A stretch of 63,251 bases of DNA. Origin: Clostridium tepidiprofundi DSM 19306 (GTDB lineage Bacteria; Bacillota; Clostridia; Clostridiales; Clostridiaceae). The notes below the pieces were generated by a model. That model saw only the letters and a list, made by a program, of their open reading frames with translations, was not told where the DNA came from and did no database searches. A program made the position numbers and the translations under genes. The stretch spans positions 1 to 63,251 of the forward strand of contig NZ_LTBA01000015.1 in NCBI RefSeq assembly GCF_001594005.1, written 5' to 3'. Positions 16,406-25,140 of the stretch are shown piece by piece (the first letter of the stretch is position 1; every line of letters begins with the position of its first letter).

Positions 16406-16422
16406 TAATGGAGATTGAATTC

Positions 16423-17880
16423 TTGAAAGAGATATTTTTGGAAAGAAATACTTTGTTTTCTCGACTTGCAATAAGGGAATATGGAGTATTAAAGGAAATT
16501 TATATAGAAGAAAATGATAATTCGCCAAAAGTTGGGGAAATCTACAAGGGAATAGTTAAGAATATTGTTCCTGCTATAAAGTGTGCTTTTGTGGATATTG
16601 GATATACTAAAAATTGCTATTTATATATGGATAAAAATTTTTCTAATAATATAAAAACAGGGCAAGAAATAATAGTTGAAGTGATAAGTGAAGAATTAGG
16701 AGATAAAGGAGCAAAAGTATCAACTAATTTTACTATTGGTGGACGATACTGTGTTTTAGGTAATTTTTCTAAAAGAATAGTTTTTTCAAAAAAGATATTA
16801 GATAAAAGCTTTATTTATGAAATGGAACAATCACTAAATATTCCAAAAGGTATTTCTATTGTAATAAGGAAAAATGCTGAAGAGAAATGTATAAATGACA
16901 TAAATGCTGAAATAAAAAGACTTTATTGTATATACAACAACATTATTAATGATTCTAAACATTGCATTAAACCTAGGTTGCTTTTAAGAAATAGTAATTT
17001 TTATAGAAGTGTTGAAGATGAAATATTGTTGTGTGATAAATGTAAAATAGTAGTTAATGATAAAGATGATTATGATTATTTTAATAATCTATATTACAAA
17101 AATGATAATATAGATATAATATTTCATAATGAAAGCAAAAATATATTTGCGTACTATGGATTAGAAAGAGAAATATTAAAAGCGACTCAAAGTATCGTAA
17201 AACTAGAGTGTGGTGGCTATTTAGTAATAAATAAAACCGAAGCAATGAATGTAATTGATATTAATTCGGGTGCTAATACTGATAATAATTCTATTAATAA
17301 AACAGCATATACAACTAATTTAGAGGCTGCAAATGAAATAGTTAGACAAATAAAGTTGAGAAATTTAAGTGGCATAATAATTATTGATTTTATTGATGTT
17401 AAAAGCAGAAAACTTCAGAATGATATAATAGAAATTTTAAGGAAGGGATTCTTGAATGATAGGAGTAGTGTAAAAATTTTGCCTTTCACTCAATTGAATC
17501 TTGTCCAAATTGTAAGAAAGAGAAGAGGCAAATCTATATATGAGAGTATTAAAGAAAAGTACGAAAATTCATGTGTAGAAGGAAATAGAATAAAACTTTC
17601 GTATATGATTTTTTTAATTTATAATGAAATACATTCTATTATTGAAGAAGTTAGCTTTAATAATGTATACATAGAGTTAAATAGAGTATATATGGAAGGT
17701 ATTAGGAACAATTTAGATGTATTAACCGAAATAGCATATAAAATTAATGGGAATATATATATAAACTTTACAGATATAAATCAGTATTATACTGTTAAGC
17801 CACTTATATTTGAAAACGATATTAGGAAAGAACAGTATCATAAAAAATTAAATCAATATATTCTTTACAAATGTATTTAA
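16423..17880 (+). CDS. rng: Ribonuclease G/E family endoribonuclease
   Basis: A 485-residue RNase G-type enzyme acting on rRNA and mRNA. It has an N-terminal S1 domain (VGEIYKGIVKNIVPAI, FVDIGYTKNCYLYMD), catalytic DxN in NVIDINSGAN and the second Asp in IIIIDFIDVKSRK, then FTQLNLVQIVRKRRGKS. The usual CPxCxG zinc-link that dimerises the family is absent; only one Cys (ENSCVEGNR) remains there. I chose TTG 16423 because GGAG (16410-16413) is 9 bases upstream and the product then starts MKEIFLERN as in homologues; GTG 16402 and ATG 16408 are alternatives. Confidence 0.9.
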   Translation: MKEIFLERNTLFSRLAIREYGVLKEIYIEENDNSPKVGEIYKGIVKNIVPAIKCAFVDIGYTKNCYLYMDKNFSNNIKTGQEIIVEVISEELGDKGAKVSTNFTIGGRYCVLGNFSKRIVFSKKILDKSFIYEMEQSLNIPKGISIVIRKNAEEKCINDINAEIKRLYCIYNNIINDSKHCIKPRLLLRNSNFYRSVEDEILLCDKCKIVVNDKDDYDYFNNLYYKNDNIDIIFHNESKNIFAYYGLEREILKATQSIVKLECGGYLVINKTEAMNVIDINSGANTDNNSINKTAYTTNLEAANEIVRQIKLRNLSGIIIIDFIDVKSRKLQNDIIEILRKGFLNDRSSVKILPFTQLNLVQIVRKRRGKSIYESIKEKYENSCVEGNRIKLSYMIFLIYNEIHSIIEEVSFNNVYIELNRVYMEGIRNNLDVLTEIAYKINGNIYINFTDINQYYTVKPLIFENDIRKEQYHKKLNQYILYKCI

Positions 17881-17892
17881 GTGTGATAGAAT
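17864..17892 (+). promoter_or_regulatory. Probable sigma-A promoter for rplU, inside the end of rng
   Basis: TTTACA (17864-17869) and TAGAAT (17887-17892) have a 17-base spacer, placing the start just before the L21 leader. Confidence 0.6.
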
Positions 17893-17895
17893 GGC

Positions 17896-17966
17896 ATTTG
17901 TAGGCCGCACACGTAGGGTTTAAAACATGTCGTTTTAGATGTGTACCTGAGTGGCGAGATTGGATA
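17896..17966 (+). ncRNA. Ribosomal protein L21 leader
   Basis: The leader contains GTAGGCCGCACACGTAGGG and GTGTACCTGAGTGGCGAGAT immediately before the rplU ribosome binding site. These blocks are the conserved strands of the Firmicutes L21 leader, a cis-regulatory RNA thought to let the L21-L27 operon sense free ribosomal protein. Identified by recall of the motif, without covariance scoring. Confidence 0.8.
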
Positions 17967-17982
17967 GAGGAGGTGCTTTTTA

Positions 17983-18294
17983 GTGTACGCAATTATTAAG
18001 ACTGGCGGAAAGCAATACAGAGTTCAAGAAGGAGATGTAATTTTCGTTGAAAAATTACAAGCAGAAGTTGACTCAAATGTTGAACTTAATGAAGTATTAG
18101 CTGTAAGCAAAGAAGAAGGAATGGTTGTAGGAAAACCTGTTGTTGAAGGTGCTAAGGTTGTTGCTAAGGTATTAGCTCAAGATAAGGCTAAGAAGGTTAT
18201 TGTTTTCAAATACAGAGCAAAGCAGGACTTTAGAAAGAAAAAAGGTCATAGACAGCCATACACAAAATTACAAATCGAAAAGATAGAAGCTTAA
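17983..18294 (+). CDS. rplU: Large ribosomal subunit protein L21
   Basis: A 103-residue bL21 ([37 protein letters not shown]). It starts with GTG at 17983 behind GAGGAGGTGC. It heads the conserved rplU-prp-rpmA cluster and is controlled by the L21 leader upstream. Confidence 0.97.
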   Translation: MYAIIKTGGKQYRVQEGDVIFVEKLQAEVDSNVELNEVLAVSKEEGMVVGKPVVEGAKVVAKVLAQDKAKKVIVFKYRAKQDFRKKKGHRQPYTKLQIEKIEA

Positions 18295-18313
18295 TTGAAA
18301 GCAGTTTTGGTAT

Positions 18314-18643
18314 ATGATTATTGTTTGTTTTTTAAGGAAAGAAAATAATATTGTTACTTTCAACATAGAAGGTCATTCGGATTATGCTGAAGCTGGTAGC
18401 GATATTGTATGCAGTGCTGTTTCAGCTATTTCTATAACGACAATAAATGGTATTACTGATGTTTTAAAGATAAAACCTAGACATGTGATGGAAGATGGCT
18501 ATTTAAATTTTAGTCTTCAGGGTAATTCACCTGATGAGATTGATAAATGTCAAGTTTTATTAGAAACAATGCTTTTGGGTTTAAAGAATTTGGAGAAAAA
18601 TTACAGAGATTATATAAAGGTGATAGTAGAGGAGGTGCAGTAA
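18314..18643 (+). CDS. prp: Ribosomal-processing cysteine protease Prp
   Basis: A 109-residue protease with catalytic H21 ([11 protein letters not shown]) and C33 (DIVCSAVSA). Prp removes the N-terminal extension of L27 in Firmicutes that have one. The L27 encoded one base downstream carries exactly such an extension (NLQLFAHKK), so enzyme and substrate are both visible. The ribosome binding site is weak, perhaps keeping Prp below ribosomal protein levels. Confidence 0.95.
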   Translation: MIIVCFLRKENNIVTFNIEGHSDYAEAGSDIVCSAVSAISITTINGITDVLKIKPRHVMEDGYLNFSLQGNSPDEIDKCQVLLETMLLGLKNLEKNYRDYIKVIVEEVQ

Positions 18644-18644
18644 A

Positions 18645-18950
18645 ATGCTAAATATGAACCTTCAATTATTTGCTCATAAAAAAGGAGTAGGTAGTTCAAA
18701 GAACGGTAGAGATAGTGAATCTAAGAGATTAGGTGTTAAGCGTGCTGACGGACAGTTTGTTCTTGCTGGAAACATTCTAGTAAGACAGAGAGGTACAAAA
18801 ATTCATCCTGGTCTTAACGTAGGCAGAGGTGGGGATGATACGCTTTATGCTAAGGTTGATGGAATCTTAAGATTCGAAAGACTTGGCAAAAACAAGAAAA
18901 AAGCAAGTGTTTATCCTGTAGAATTCGAGCTAGAAGCTGCAGCTGAATAG
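18645..18950 (+). CDS. rpmA: Large ribosomal subunit protein L27 with cleavable N-terminal extension
   Basis: A 101-residue bL27. Residues 1-9 (MLNMNLQLF) form the Prp-cleaved extension; cleavage after F9 exposes [21 protein letters not shown], whose start reaches the peptidyl transferase centre. GAGGAGGTGCAG precedes ATG 18645, favouring it over ATG 18654. Confidence 0.97.
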   Translation: MLNMNLQLFAHKKGVGSSKNGRDSESKRLGVKRADGQFVLAGNILVRQRGTKIHPGLNVGRGGDDTLYAKVDGILRFERLGKNKKKASVYPVEFELEAAAE

Positions 18951-18960
18951 TTTAGTATTT

Positions 18961-18984
18961 AAGCACCCATTCGGGTGCTTTTTT
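18961..18984 (+). terminator. Terminator of rplU-prp-rpmA
   Basis: AAGCACCC pairs with GGGTGCTT over ATTC and is followed by T residues. Confidence 0.9.
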
Positions 18985-19071
18985 AGAGTATATATTTTTT
19001 TGATTGAATACCATTAAAAATGTTAATACTAGTTAATAAAGGTTACTTTTAAAGTTAAGTGAGGTGAAATT

Positions 19072-20349
19072 ATGTTTATAGATACGGCGAAGATTTTGGT
19101 TAAATCAGGAAAGGGAGGAGATGGAGCTATTTCCTTCAGAAGAGAAAAGTATGTTGCGAAAGGTGGTCCAGATGGTGGAGATGGAGGACGTGGTGGAAAC
19201 GTCATTTTAGAAGCCGATAGTGCTAAAACAACACTTATGGACTTTAGATATAAAAAGAAATACACTGCTGAGCACGGAGTCAATGGCTCAGGTTCTAAGT
19301 GCTATGGAAAAGATGGTGAAGATTTAATAATTAAAGTTCCAATGGGAACAATTGTAAGAGATGTGGAAACAAATAAAATCATGGGGGATTTATCACACCC
19401 TAATGACAGGATAGTTGTAGCAGCAGGTGGACGAGGTGGAAAGGGAAATGCAAAATTTGCAACACCTACAAGGCAGGCACCTCATTTTGCAGAGCCAGGA
19501 ATGCCAGGCGAGGAAAGATGGATTGCATTAGAGCTTAAATTACTTGCTGATGTTGGATTACTGGGTTTCCCTAATGTAGGAAAATCAACATTATTGTCAA
19601 TGGTATCAAAGGCAAAACCTAAAATAGCTAACTATCATTTTACAACAATAAAACCGAATTTAGGAGTGGTTAATTTAAAAGGAATAGAGAGCTTTGTTAT
19701 TGCGGATATACCAGGTATAATTGAGGGTGCTGCCGAAGGAGTCGGTCTGGGAATTGATTTTTTGAGACATATTGAAAGAACAAGAATATTGATACATGTT
19801 GTGGATATATCTGGACTTGAGGGAAGAGATCCAGTGCAAGATGTTATAAAAATAAATGAGGAATTAAAAAAGTACAATGTTAAGCTTTGGGATAGACCTC
19901 AAATAATAGCAGCCAATAAATACGATTTAATTAATGATGAATCGGTATTTATTAAATTCAAAGAAGAAATGAATAATATGGGATATGAACATGTATTTAA
20001 AATATCAGCAGCAACCAATATGGGTGTAGATGAGTTGATGAAGGAAGCTGCAAGAATGTTATCTAATATTCCAGTTACGGAGATTGAAATACCGGAGGAA
20101 GAGAGATTTGTTCCTGAAGAAAAGAAATTTACTTATACTATAAATAAAGTTAGTGAAGGAATTTACCAGGTTGAAGGCAGTTTTGTTGATAGATTGCTTG
20201 CAAGTGTAAATATACATGATCCTCATTCTTTAAAGTATTTCCAAAAGGTTTTAGTAAACAAAGGAATATTCGATGAACTTAAAGATATGGGAATAAAAGA
20301 TGGAGATTTAGTAAGACTTAATGATTTTGAATTTGAGTATTTATTTTAG
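19072..20349 (+). CDS. obgE: GTPase ObgE/CgtA
   Basis: A 425-residue Obg GTPase. The glycine-rich Obg fold covers about 1-158 ([27 protein letters not shown]). The G domain follows with G1 [12 protein letters not shown]3 DIPGIIEGA and G4 NKYD. An OCT domain ends the protein (about 350-425, [18 protein letters not shown]). It acts in 50S assembly, stringent control and, in Bacillus, sporulation initiation. GAGGTGAAATT precedes the ATG. Confidence 0.97.
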   Translation: MFIDTAKILVKSGKGGDGAISFRREKYVAKGGPDGGDGGRGGNVILEADSAKTTLMDFRYKKKYTAEHGVNGSGSKCYGKDGEDLIIKVPMGTIVRDVETNKIMGDLSHPNDRIVVAAGGRGGKGNAKFATPTRQAPHFAEPGMPGEERWIALELKLLADVGLLGFPNVGKSTLLSMVSKAKPKIANYHFTTIKPNLGVVNLKGIESFVIADIPGIIEGAAEGVGLGIDFLRHIERTRILIHVVDISGLEGRDPVQDVIKINEELKKYNVKLWDRPQIIAANKYDLINDESVFIKFKEEMNNMGYEHVFKISAATNMGVDELMKEAARMLSNIPVTEIEIPEEERFVPEEKKFTYTINKVSEGIYQVEGSFVDRLLASVNIHDPHSLKYFQKVLVNKGIFDELKDMGIKDGDLVRLNDFEFEYLF

Positions 20350-20364
20350 GAGGTGTCACATGAT

Positions 20365-20655
20365 ATGATAACGTCAAAACAAAGAGCTCAGCTTAGAGCG
20401 TTGGCAAATAATATCAATCCAATTTTTCAAATAGGCAAAGATGGAATTAATGATAATTTTTTAACTCAAGTTGATGATGCACTCGAAGCTAGAGAATTAG
20501 TTAAAATTAAGACATTAAATAATAGTGGTATTACACCAAGAGAGGCAATAGGTATTTTGTGTGATGAGCTTTCATGTGAGCCTGTTCAAACTATAGGAAG
20601 CAAATTTGTTATTTATAGAAAGTCTTCAAAAAAACCGAAGATAGAATTAAAATAG
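20365..20655 (+). CDS. yhbY: YhbY family RNA-binding (CRM) protein
   Basis: A 96-residue CRM-domain protein (KQRAQLRALANNINPIFQIG, then KDGINDNFL) associated with pre-50S particles. The ribosome binding site AGGAGG at 20348-20353 overlaps a possible GTG start at 20353. ATG 20365 gives the standard YhbY length and start, so I chose it. It follows obgE almost directly. Confidence 0.9.
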   Translation: MITSKQRAQLRALANNINPIFQIGKDGINDNFLTQVDDALEARELVKIKTLNNSGITPREAIGILCDELSCEPVQTIGSKFVIYRKSSKKPKIELK

Positions 20656-20691
20656 TTCTTTTGAATTTATCAAAAGTTTGGTAAAATTAAA

Positions 20692-20708
20692 TGGAGCATA
20701 ATGCTCCA
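20692..20708. other. Perfect palindrome before nadD
   Basis: TGGAGCAT, one A, then ATGCTCCA. No T-run follows. It could be an operator or the base of a transcript hairpin; no function is assigned. Confidence 0.4.
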
Positions 20709-20741
20709 GTATTATACATAATTCTACAGAGGAAGGTCGAA

Positions 20742-21344
20742 ATGATTAAAAAGGCTATTTTCGGAGGAACGTTTGATCCTATACATAATGGACATATTCA
20801 GGTAGCGTATGAGGCTATGTATAAATTAAAACTAGATAAGGTTATATTTATGCCTTCTGGTAATCCACCTCACAAACAAGAATCTAAAGTTACTGATTCT
20901 AATATAAGATGTAGATTGGTTGAAGCTGCTATACAACACGAAAAGAATTTTGATATAAGCTATTATGAAGTGAATAAGTGTGAATTAAGTTATACTTATG
21001 AAACAGTGAAGCACTTTAAGCAAAGTGAGCCTAATACTGAATGGTATTTTATAGCAGGTGCTGATTGTCTTATTGATATTGATAGCTGGTATAATGTTGA
21101 AGGAATATTGGATTATTGTGATTTTGTCGTTTTTAATAGAACAGAGTATAGTATTGAAGATATTTTAATTCAAAAGGCTAAAGTCGAGAAGATATACAAT
21201 AAAAAAATTATTTTTATAGATGAACATATTCTGCAAATATCATCTACTGATATAAGAAATAAAATTAAGAATAATAGAAGTGCTAGTTATCTAGTTCCTC
21301 ATGATGCATATAAGCTTATTAAAGAATTGAATTTATATAAATAG
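20742..21344 (+). CDS. nadD: Nicotinate-nucleotide adenylyltransferase
   Basis: A 200-residue NaMN adenylyltransferase of NAD synthesis. It has the nucleotidyltransferase start KKAIFGGTFDPIHNGHIQVA (GxFDPxHxGH), PSGNPPHKQ, and the C-terminal ISSTDIRNKIKNN. GAGGAAGG precedes ATG 20742; the open frame extends further upstream without a better start. It is followed by yqeK in the conserved nadD-yqeK order. Confidence 0.96.
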   Translation: MIKKAIFGGTFDPIHNGHIQVAYEAMYKLKLDKVIFMPSGNPPHKQESKVTDSNIRCRLVEAAIQHEKNFDISYYEVNKCELSYTYETVKHFKQSEPNTEWYFIAGADCLIDIDSWYNVEGILDYCDFVVFNRTEYSIEDILIQKAKVEKIYNKKIIFIDEHILQISSTDIRNKIKNNRSASYLVPHDAYKLIKELNLYK

Positions 21345-21355
21345 GAGTGTATTGT

Positions 21356-21943
21356 GTGTGGAGTGAAGAAAGAATAATCGATTATTTAAGGAGAAATTTA
21401 AAAGAAAAGCGATTTATTCATAGTATTGGTGTTAGAGATACTGCTATAAAATTGGCACAATGTTATGATGCGGATATTAATAAAGCAGCATTGGCAGGGT
21501 TGGTACATGACGCAGGAAAGTATATGAGCGGTGAAGATATAATCGATATATTAAATATAAACAACATTGAAGTTGATTTCGTAACAAGCAAAAATCCAGA
21601 TATTATGCATGGTATCGCTTCAGCATATATAGCAGAGAATATTATGGGCATTTGTGATAATGATGTTCTTGATGCGGTGCGGTATCATACAACGGGAAGA
21701 GAGAACATGACATTGTTAGAAAAAGTTATTTATTTGGCAGACTATATTGAGCCTTCACGTAACTATAAAGGTGTAGAAAAACTAAGAGAATTATCTTATA
21801 AAGATTTGGATACAGCATTGGTTAAAGCATTTGATAACACTATAAATTATGTTATAAAGAATGGATGGTTACTTCATTTAATGACTGTTAAAGCTAGAAA
21901 TTATTTGCTCAGCGAAATAAATGAGCGTTCAATAAGAATTTAG
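21356..21943 (+). CDS. yqeK: HD-domain phosphohydrolase YqeK (diadenosine tetraphosphatase)
   Basis: A 195-residue HD protein (RFIHSIGVRDTAIKLA, AGLVHDAGKYM, DAVRYHTTGRENMT). YqeK family members symmetrically hydrolyse Ap4A to ADP. AGGAG at 21343-21347 suits GTG 21356 (spacing 8) better than GTG 21347. In most Firmicutes rsfS follows shortly; it does not here. Confidence 0.92.
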   Translation: MWSEERIIDYLRRNLKEKRFIHSIGVRDTAIKLAQCYDADINKAALAGLVHDAGKYMSGEDIIDILNINNIEVDFVTSKNPDIMHGIASAYIAENIMGICDNDVLDAVRYHTTGRENMTLLEKVIYLADYIEPSRNYKGVEKLRELSYKDLDTALVKAFDNTINYVIKNGWLLHLMTVKARNYLLSEINERSIRI

Positions 21944-21961
21944 TTATGGTGTGGTGAAATT

Positions 21962-23263
21962 ATGAGTAGAATTGAAAAAAGAAAAAAACAAGAGAGCAAG
22001 AAAAGGAGTAGAAGAAAGAAAGCAACTAGTTTTTTGGGCATATTTATTGTATTGCTTTTAGTTGTTAGCATATTTGGAGCATATATAGGATATAAGTTAT
22101 CTAAAGTTAATGATAATTCTGTAGATATAAGTGATGTTAAGGGTAATAAAGAAAATGGTGATTACAACGGTGAAAACAATGATTCTAGCATCAAAAAAGA
22201 TAATTTTGTAAATGTTTTATTAATGGGAGTAGATATTGGTACGCCTGGAGTAGCTAAATCTAGAAAGAGAACCGATACTATTATTCTTTTAAACTATAAT
22301 AAACTTATAGACAAAGTGAATTTGATTTCAATTCCAAGGGATACATATGTTAAGATAAATGGAAAGCCTAATAAAATTAACGCTGTGCATGTTTATGGTG
22401 GTGTGCCAGCATTGGTTGAAACGGTAGAAAAATTGCTTGACATCAATATAGATTATTATGCTAAAATTGATTATGCAGGATTTAGAGAGTTAATTGATGC
22501 AATAGGTGGAGTAGATATGAAAATCAATAGAAATATGTATTATGATGATCCTACTCAAAATTTACATATTCATTTCAAAAAAGGAACTGTTGTCCATTTA
22601 AACGGTAAAAAGGCAGAAGAATTTGTTAGGTGGAGAAAGAACAATGACAATACAGGTTTAGCTAACGGAGATATTGGCAGGATTTCAAACCAACAGCTAT
22701 TTATAAATAAGGTTGTTGATAAAATTAAATCTCCAGAGATAATATTCAAATTACCATCTATACTTAACATTATACCTAAATATGTTGAAACCAACATGAA
22801 TATCGATGAAATCATTAAATATGGTACGAAATTGGCAAAAATAAATATGGAAAATATAGATATGATTACATTAAAGGGTGAAAGTGGTTATTTGAATGGT
22901 ATATCTTATTATTTTTATGATCAAAGTAAAAATAAGGATATATTAAAGATGATTCATGATGATGATTATGTTATAATTGATAAGAAATCACTTAAAATTA
23001 GAGTTCTTAATGCAACAAATAAAAGAGGTTTAGCTAAAAACTTTTCTGATTTTATTAATAAAGAAGGATATACAAAAACTTTTTTAGGAAATGCAAAAAG
23101 TACAGATGTAACAAAGATGATATTTTATGGTGTAGATGAGAATGTTGCAAAGGTTGTTGAAAGAGAATTTAATATTCATAATGTCGAAATTAATGCTAAA
23201 AAAGAAGGTAACTATGATATTGTTATAATATTAGGAAGAGATCATGATTATGTTAATAATTAA
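21962..23263 (+). CDS. LytR-CpsA-Psr (LCP) family protein
   Basis: A 433-residue membrane-anchored protein. It has a very basic N-terminus (EKRKKQESKKRSRRKKA), one transmembrane helix (about 23-46), an LCP domain at about 80-235 (VNVLLMGVDIG, RTDTIILLNYN, ISIPRDTYVKI, GGVDMKI) and a C-terminal LytR_C domain at about 335-430 (LKIRVLNATNKRGLAKNFSD). LCP enzymes attach teichoic-acid-like or polysaccharide polymers to peptidoglycan. It often lies in the nadD-yqeK-lytR-rsfS cluster. Confidence 0.92.
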   Translation: MSRIEKRKKQESKKRSRRKKATSFLGIFIVLLLVVSIFGAYIGYKLSKVNDNSVDISDVKGNKENGDYNGENNDSSIKKDNFVNVLLMGVDIGTPGVAKSRKRTDTIILLNYNKLIDKVNLISIPRDTYVKINGKPNKINAVHVYGGVPALVETVEKLLDINIDYYAKIDYAGFRELIDAIGGVDMKINRNMYYDDPTQNLHIHFKKGTVVHLNGKKAEEFVRWRKNNDNTGLANGDIGRISNQQLFINKVVDKIKSPEIIFKLPSILNIIPKYVETNMNIDEIIKYGTKLAKINMENIDMITLKGESGYLNGISYYFYDQSKNKDILKMIHDDDYVIIDKKSLKIRVLNATNKRGLAKNFSDFINKEGYTKTFLGNAKSTDVTKMIFYGVDENVAKVVEREFNIHNVEINAKKEGNYDIVIILGRDHDYVNN

Positions 23264-23305
23264 AAAATAATAAGAATACATAATGAATTTTAGGAGGGTA
23301 TTAAT

Positions 23306-23689
23306 ATGGAAAAACAAATAATTAAAACTGGAAATGCACCTGCTGCAATAGGACCTTATTCACAAGGTGTAAAAATAGGGAATTTAGTATATACTTCTGG
23401 TCAGTTGCCAATCGATCCTTCAACTGGTGAATTGGTAAATGATGATGTAAAGAAAGCTGCAGAGGCATCATTAAATAATGTTAAAGCTATACTTGAAGAA
23501 GCAGGAACTTCTTTGGATAAAGTAATTAAAACTTTAGTATTTGTTAAGGATATGAATGATTTTGCTGCAATTAATGAAGTGTACTCTAAATTCTTTACTG
23601 AAAATTATCCTGCAAGATCATGTGTACAGGTTGCAAAGTTACCTAAAGATGCTCTTGTAGAAATAGAAGCTATTGCTATTGTTGAATAA
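23306..23689 (+). CDS. ridA: RidA family reactive enamine/imine deaminase
   Basis: A 127-residue RidA (YjgF/YER057c/UK114) protein with APAAIGPYSQGVKIGNLVYT, SGQLPID, the substrate-binding Arg in YPARSCVQVAKLPKDA, and a terminal IEAIAIVE. It hydrolyses 2-aminoacrylate-type intermediates released by PLP enzymes. AGGAGGGTA precedes the ATG. It is followed by a terminator. Confidence 0.95.
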   Translation: MEKQIIKTGNAPAAIGPYSQGVKIGNLVYTSGQLPIDPSTGELVNDDVKKAAEASLNNVKAILEEAGTSLDKVIKTLVFVKDMNDFAAINEVYSKFFTENYPARSCVQVAKLPKDALVEIEAIAIVE

Positions 23690-23695
23690 TATTTT

Positions 23696-23720
23696 AACCT
23701 CGAGATTTCTCGGGGTTTTA
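23696..23720 (+). terminator. Terminator of ridA
   Basis: ACCTCGAG pairs with CTCGGGGT over ATTT, then TTT. Confidence 0.7.
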
Positions 23721-23753
23721 TAAATATTTTAAGAGACTGTTGGGGGGAAAGTC

Positions 23754-24140
23754 ATGGGAGTATTAAAGAGGATATATTGGCTTAAGTATGCAGGAAAAAC
23801 GAGAAAATATTACAATGCAAAAAAGTATGATAAGGCATTAATATGTGCAGAAAAAGCACTTGAATTTGCTGAAGAAGCATATAATCCAGAACACTTAAAT
23901 GTGAATAGAGCTCTTTTTAATTTAGTTATTGTGCATAGAGTAAGAAAAGAGTTTGATAAAGCTTTAGAATATGGTAAAAGAGCGATAGAAATAACAGAGA
24001 AAAATAGAGGTAAGGATGATATTGCATTAATTGATGATTTGAAAAATATCTTACAAGTTTATGAAGACATGGGGCAGAAGGATAAAGCTGATGATATAAG
24101 CAATAGAATTGAATACATACGAAAGATAAATGGCGTTTAG
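23754..24140 (+). CDS. Small tetratricopeptide-repeat protein
   Basis: A 128-residue helical protein with two to three TPR-like repeats (KYDKALICAEKALEFAEEAY, FDKALEYGKRAIEITEKN). There is no signal peptide. It is probably a cytosolic adaptor; the partner is unknown. GGGGGGAAAG precedes the ATG. It lies 18 bases before the pseudouridine synthase gene. Confidence 0.75.
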   Translation: MGVLKRIYWLKYAGKTRKYYNAKKYDKALICAEKALEFAEEAYNPEHLNVNRALFNLVIVHRVRKEFDKALEYGKRAIEITEKNRGKDDIALIDDLKNILQVYEDMGQKDKADDISNRIEYIRKINGV

Positions 24141-24158
24141 AAAATCAGAGGTGAAAGA

Positions 24159-25067
24159 ATGAACAATAAACTTACTTATTATGTAACAAATGAATATGAC
24201 GGTATTAAGATAAGAGATTATCTTAAAGATATAAAAGGGCTTTCAGGAAGATTTATAAAAGGTGCTGGAAGAGGTGGAAGAATAAAAGTAAACGGTAAAG
24301 AGGCAAAGCTGAACTATATTCTTAATTATGGCGATAAAATAGAGATTAATGTCGAAAAGGAAGAAAGTCAAAATATAGAACCAGAAAAAATGGATTTAGA
24401 TATAATATATGAAGATAAAGATTTGATTGTTGTCAATAAAATTCCAGGAATTGTTGTCCATCCGACTAAAAGTCATCCTACAGGAACTTTGGCCAATGGA
24501 CTTATATATCATTTTAGAGCGAATGGAGAAAAGTGTATTGTAAGATTAGTTAATAGACTTGATATGGATACTTCAGGTTTGGTGATTGTTGCTAAAAATC
24601 AATTTGCTCATATGTCGTTGTCATATGCTATGAAAAATAAAGAAATCGAAAAGAGCTATTTAGCCGTTGTGCATGGCACACCTAAATGTGATAAAGCTAC
24701 TATTGATTTACCTATAGATAGACCGACGATGGATAGTATAAAGAGAGAAGTTATGGAAAATGGTAAAAAAAGTATTACTCATTACGAGGTTTTAGAAAGT
24801 TATGCTGAAGGTTCTCTTATAAAATTAAGACTTGAAACAGGAAGAACACATCAAATAAGAGTTCATTTAAGCCACATAGGTAATTCTATATATGGTGATT
24901 CTCTATATGGTAAAAAGGAAGATGAATATATTAAAAGACAAGCATTACATGCATATAGAATAGCATTTCCACATCCTAAAACAGGAGAAAAAATAGAATT
25001 GGAATGCGATTTGCCTTATGATATTAAAGAATTAATATATAAAATATCATCAAAAACAACACCATAG
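24159..25067 (+). CDS. RluA family pseudouridine synthase
   Basis: A 302-residue enzyme with an N-terminal S4 RNA-binding domain (about 15-75, RDYLKDIKGLSGRFIKG) and an RluA catalytic domain. The catalytic Asp lies in VNRLDMDTSGLVIVAKN, and LETGRTHQIRVHLSHIG is also typical. It isomerises uridine in rRNA or tRNA; whether the target is of the RluD or RluC type cannot be told here. Confidence 0.92.
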   Translation: MNNKLTYYVTNEYDGIKIRDYLKDIKGLSGRFIKGAGRGGRIKVNGKEAKLNYILNYGDKIEINVEKEESQNIEPEKMDLDIIYEDKDLIVVNKIPGIVVHPTKSHPTGTLANGLIYHFRANGEKCIVRLVNRLDMDTSGLVIVAKNQFAHMSLSYAMKNKEIEKSYLAVVHGTPKCDKATIDLPIDRPTMDSIKREVMENGKKSITHYEVLESYAEGSLIKLRLETGRTHQIRVHLSHIGNSIYGDSLYGKKEDEYIKRQALHAYRIAFPHPKTGEKIELECDLPYDIKELIYKISSKTTP

Positions 25068-25102
25068 GTGTAAATTTCTACCCTGTGGTGTTGTTTTTTA
25101 TT
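25054..25102. terminator. Bidirectional terminator between convergent genes
   Basis: AACAACACCATAGG pairs with CCCTGTGGTGTTGTT over a short loop. T-runs follow on the plus strand (TTTTTT) and on the minus strand. It separates the pseudouridine synthase gene from the carboxypeptidase gene. Confidence 0.85.
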
Positions 25103-25140
25103 TTATAAGAGTTTTTGAACTTTGTTTTAGCAATATGAAT

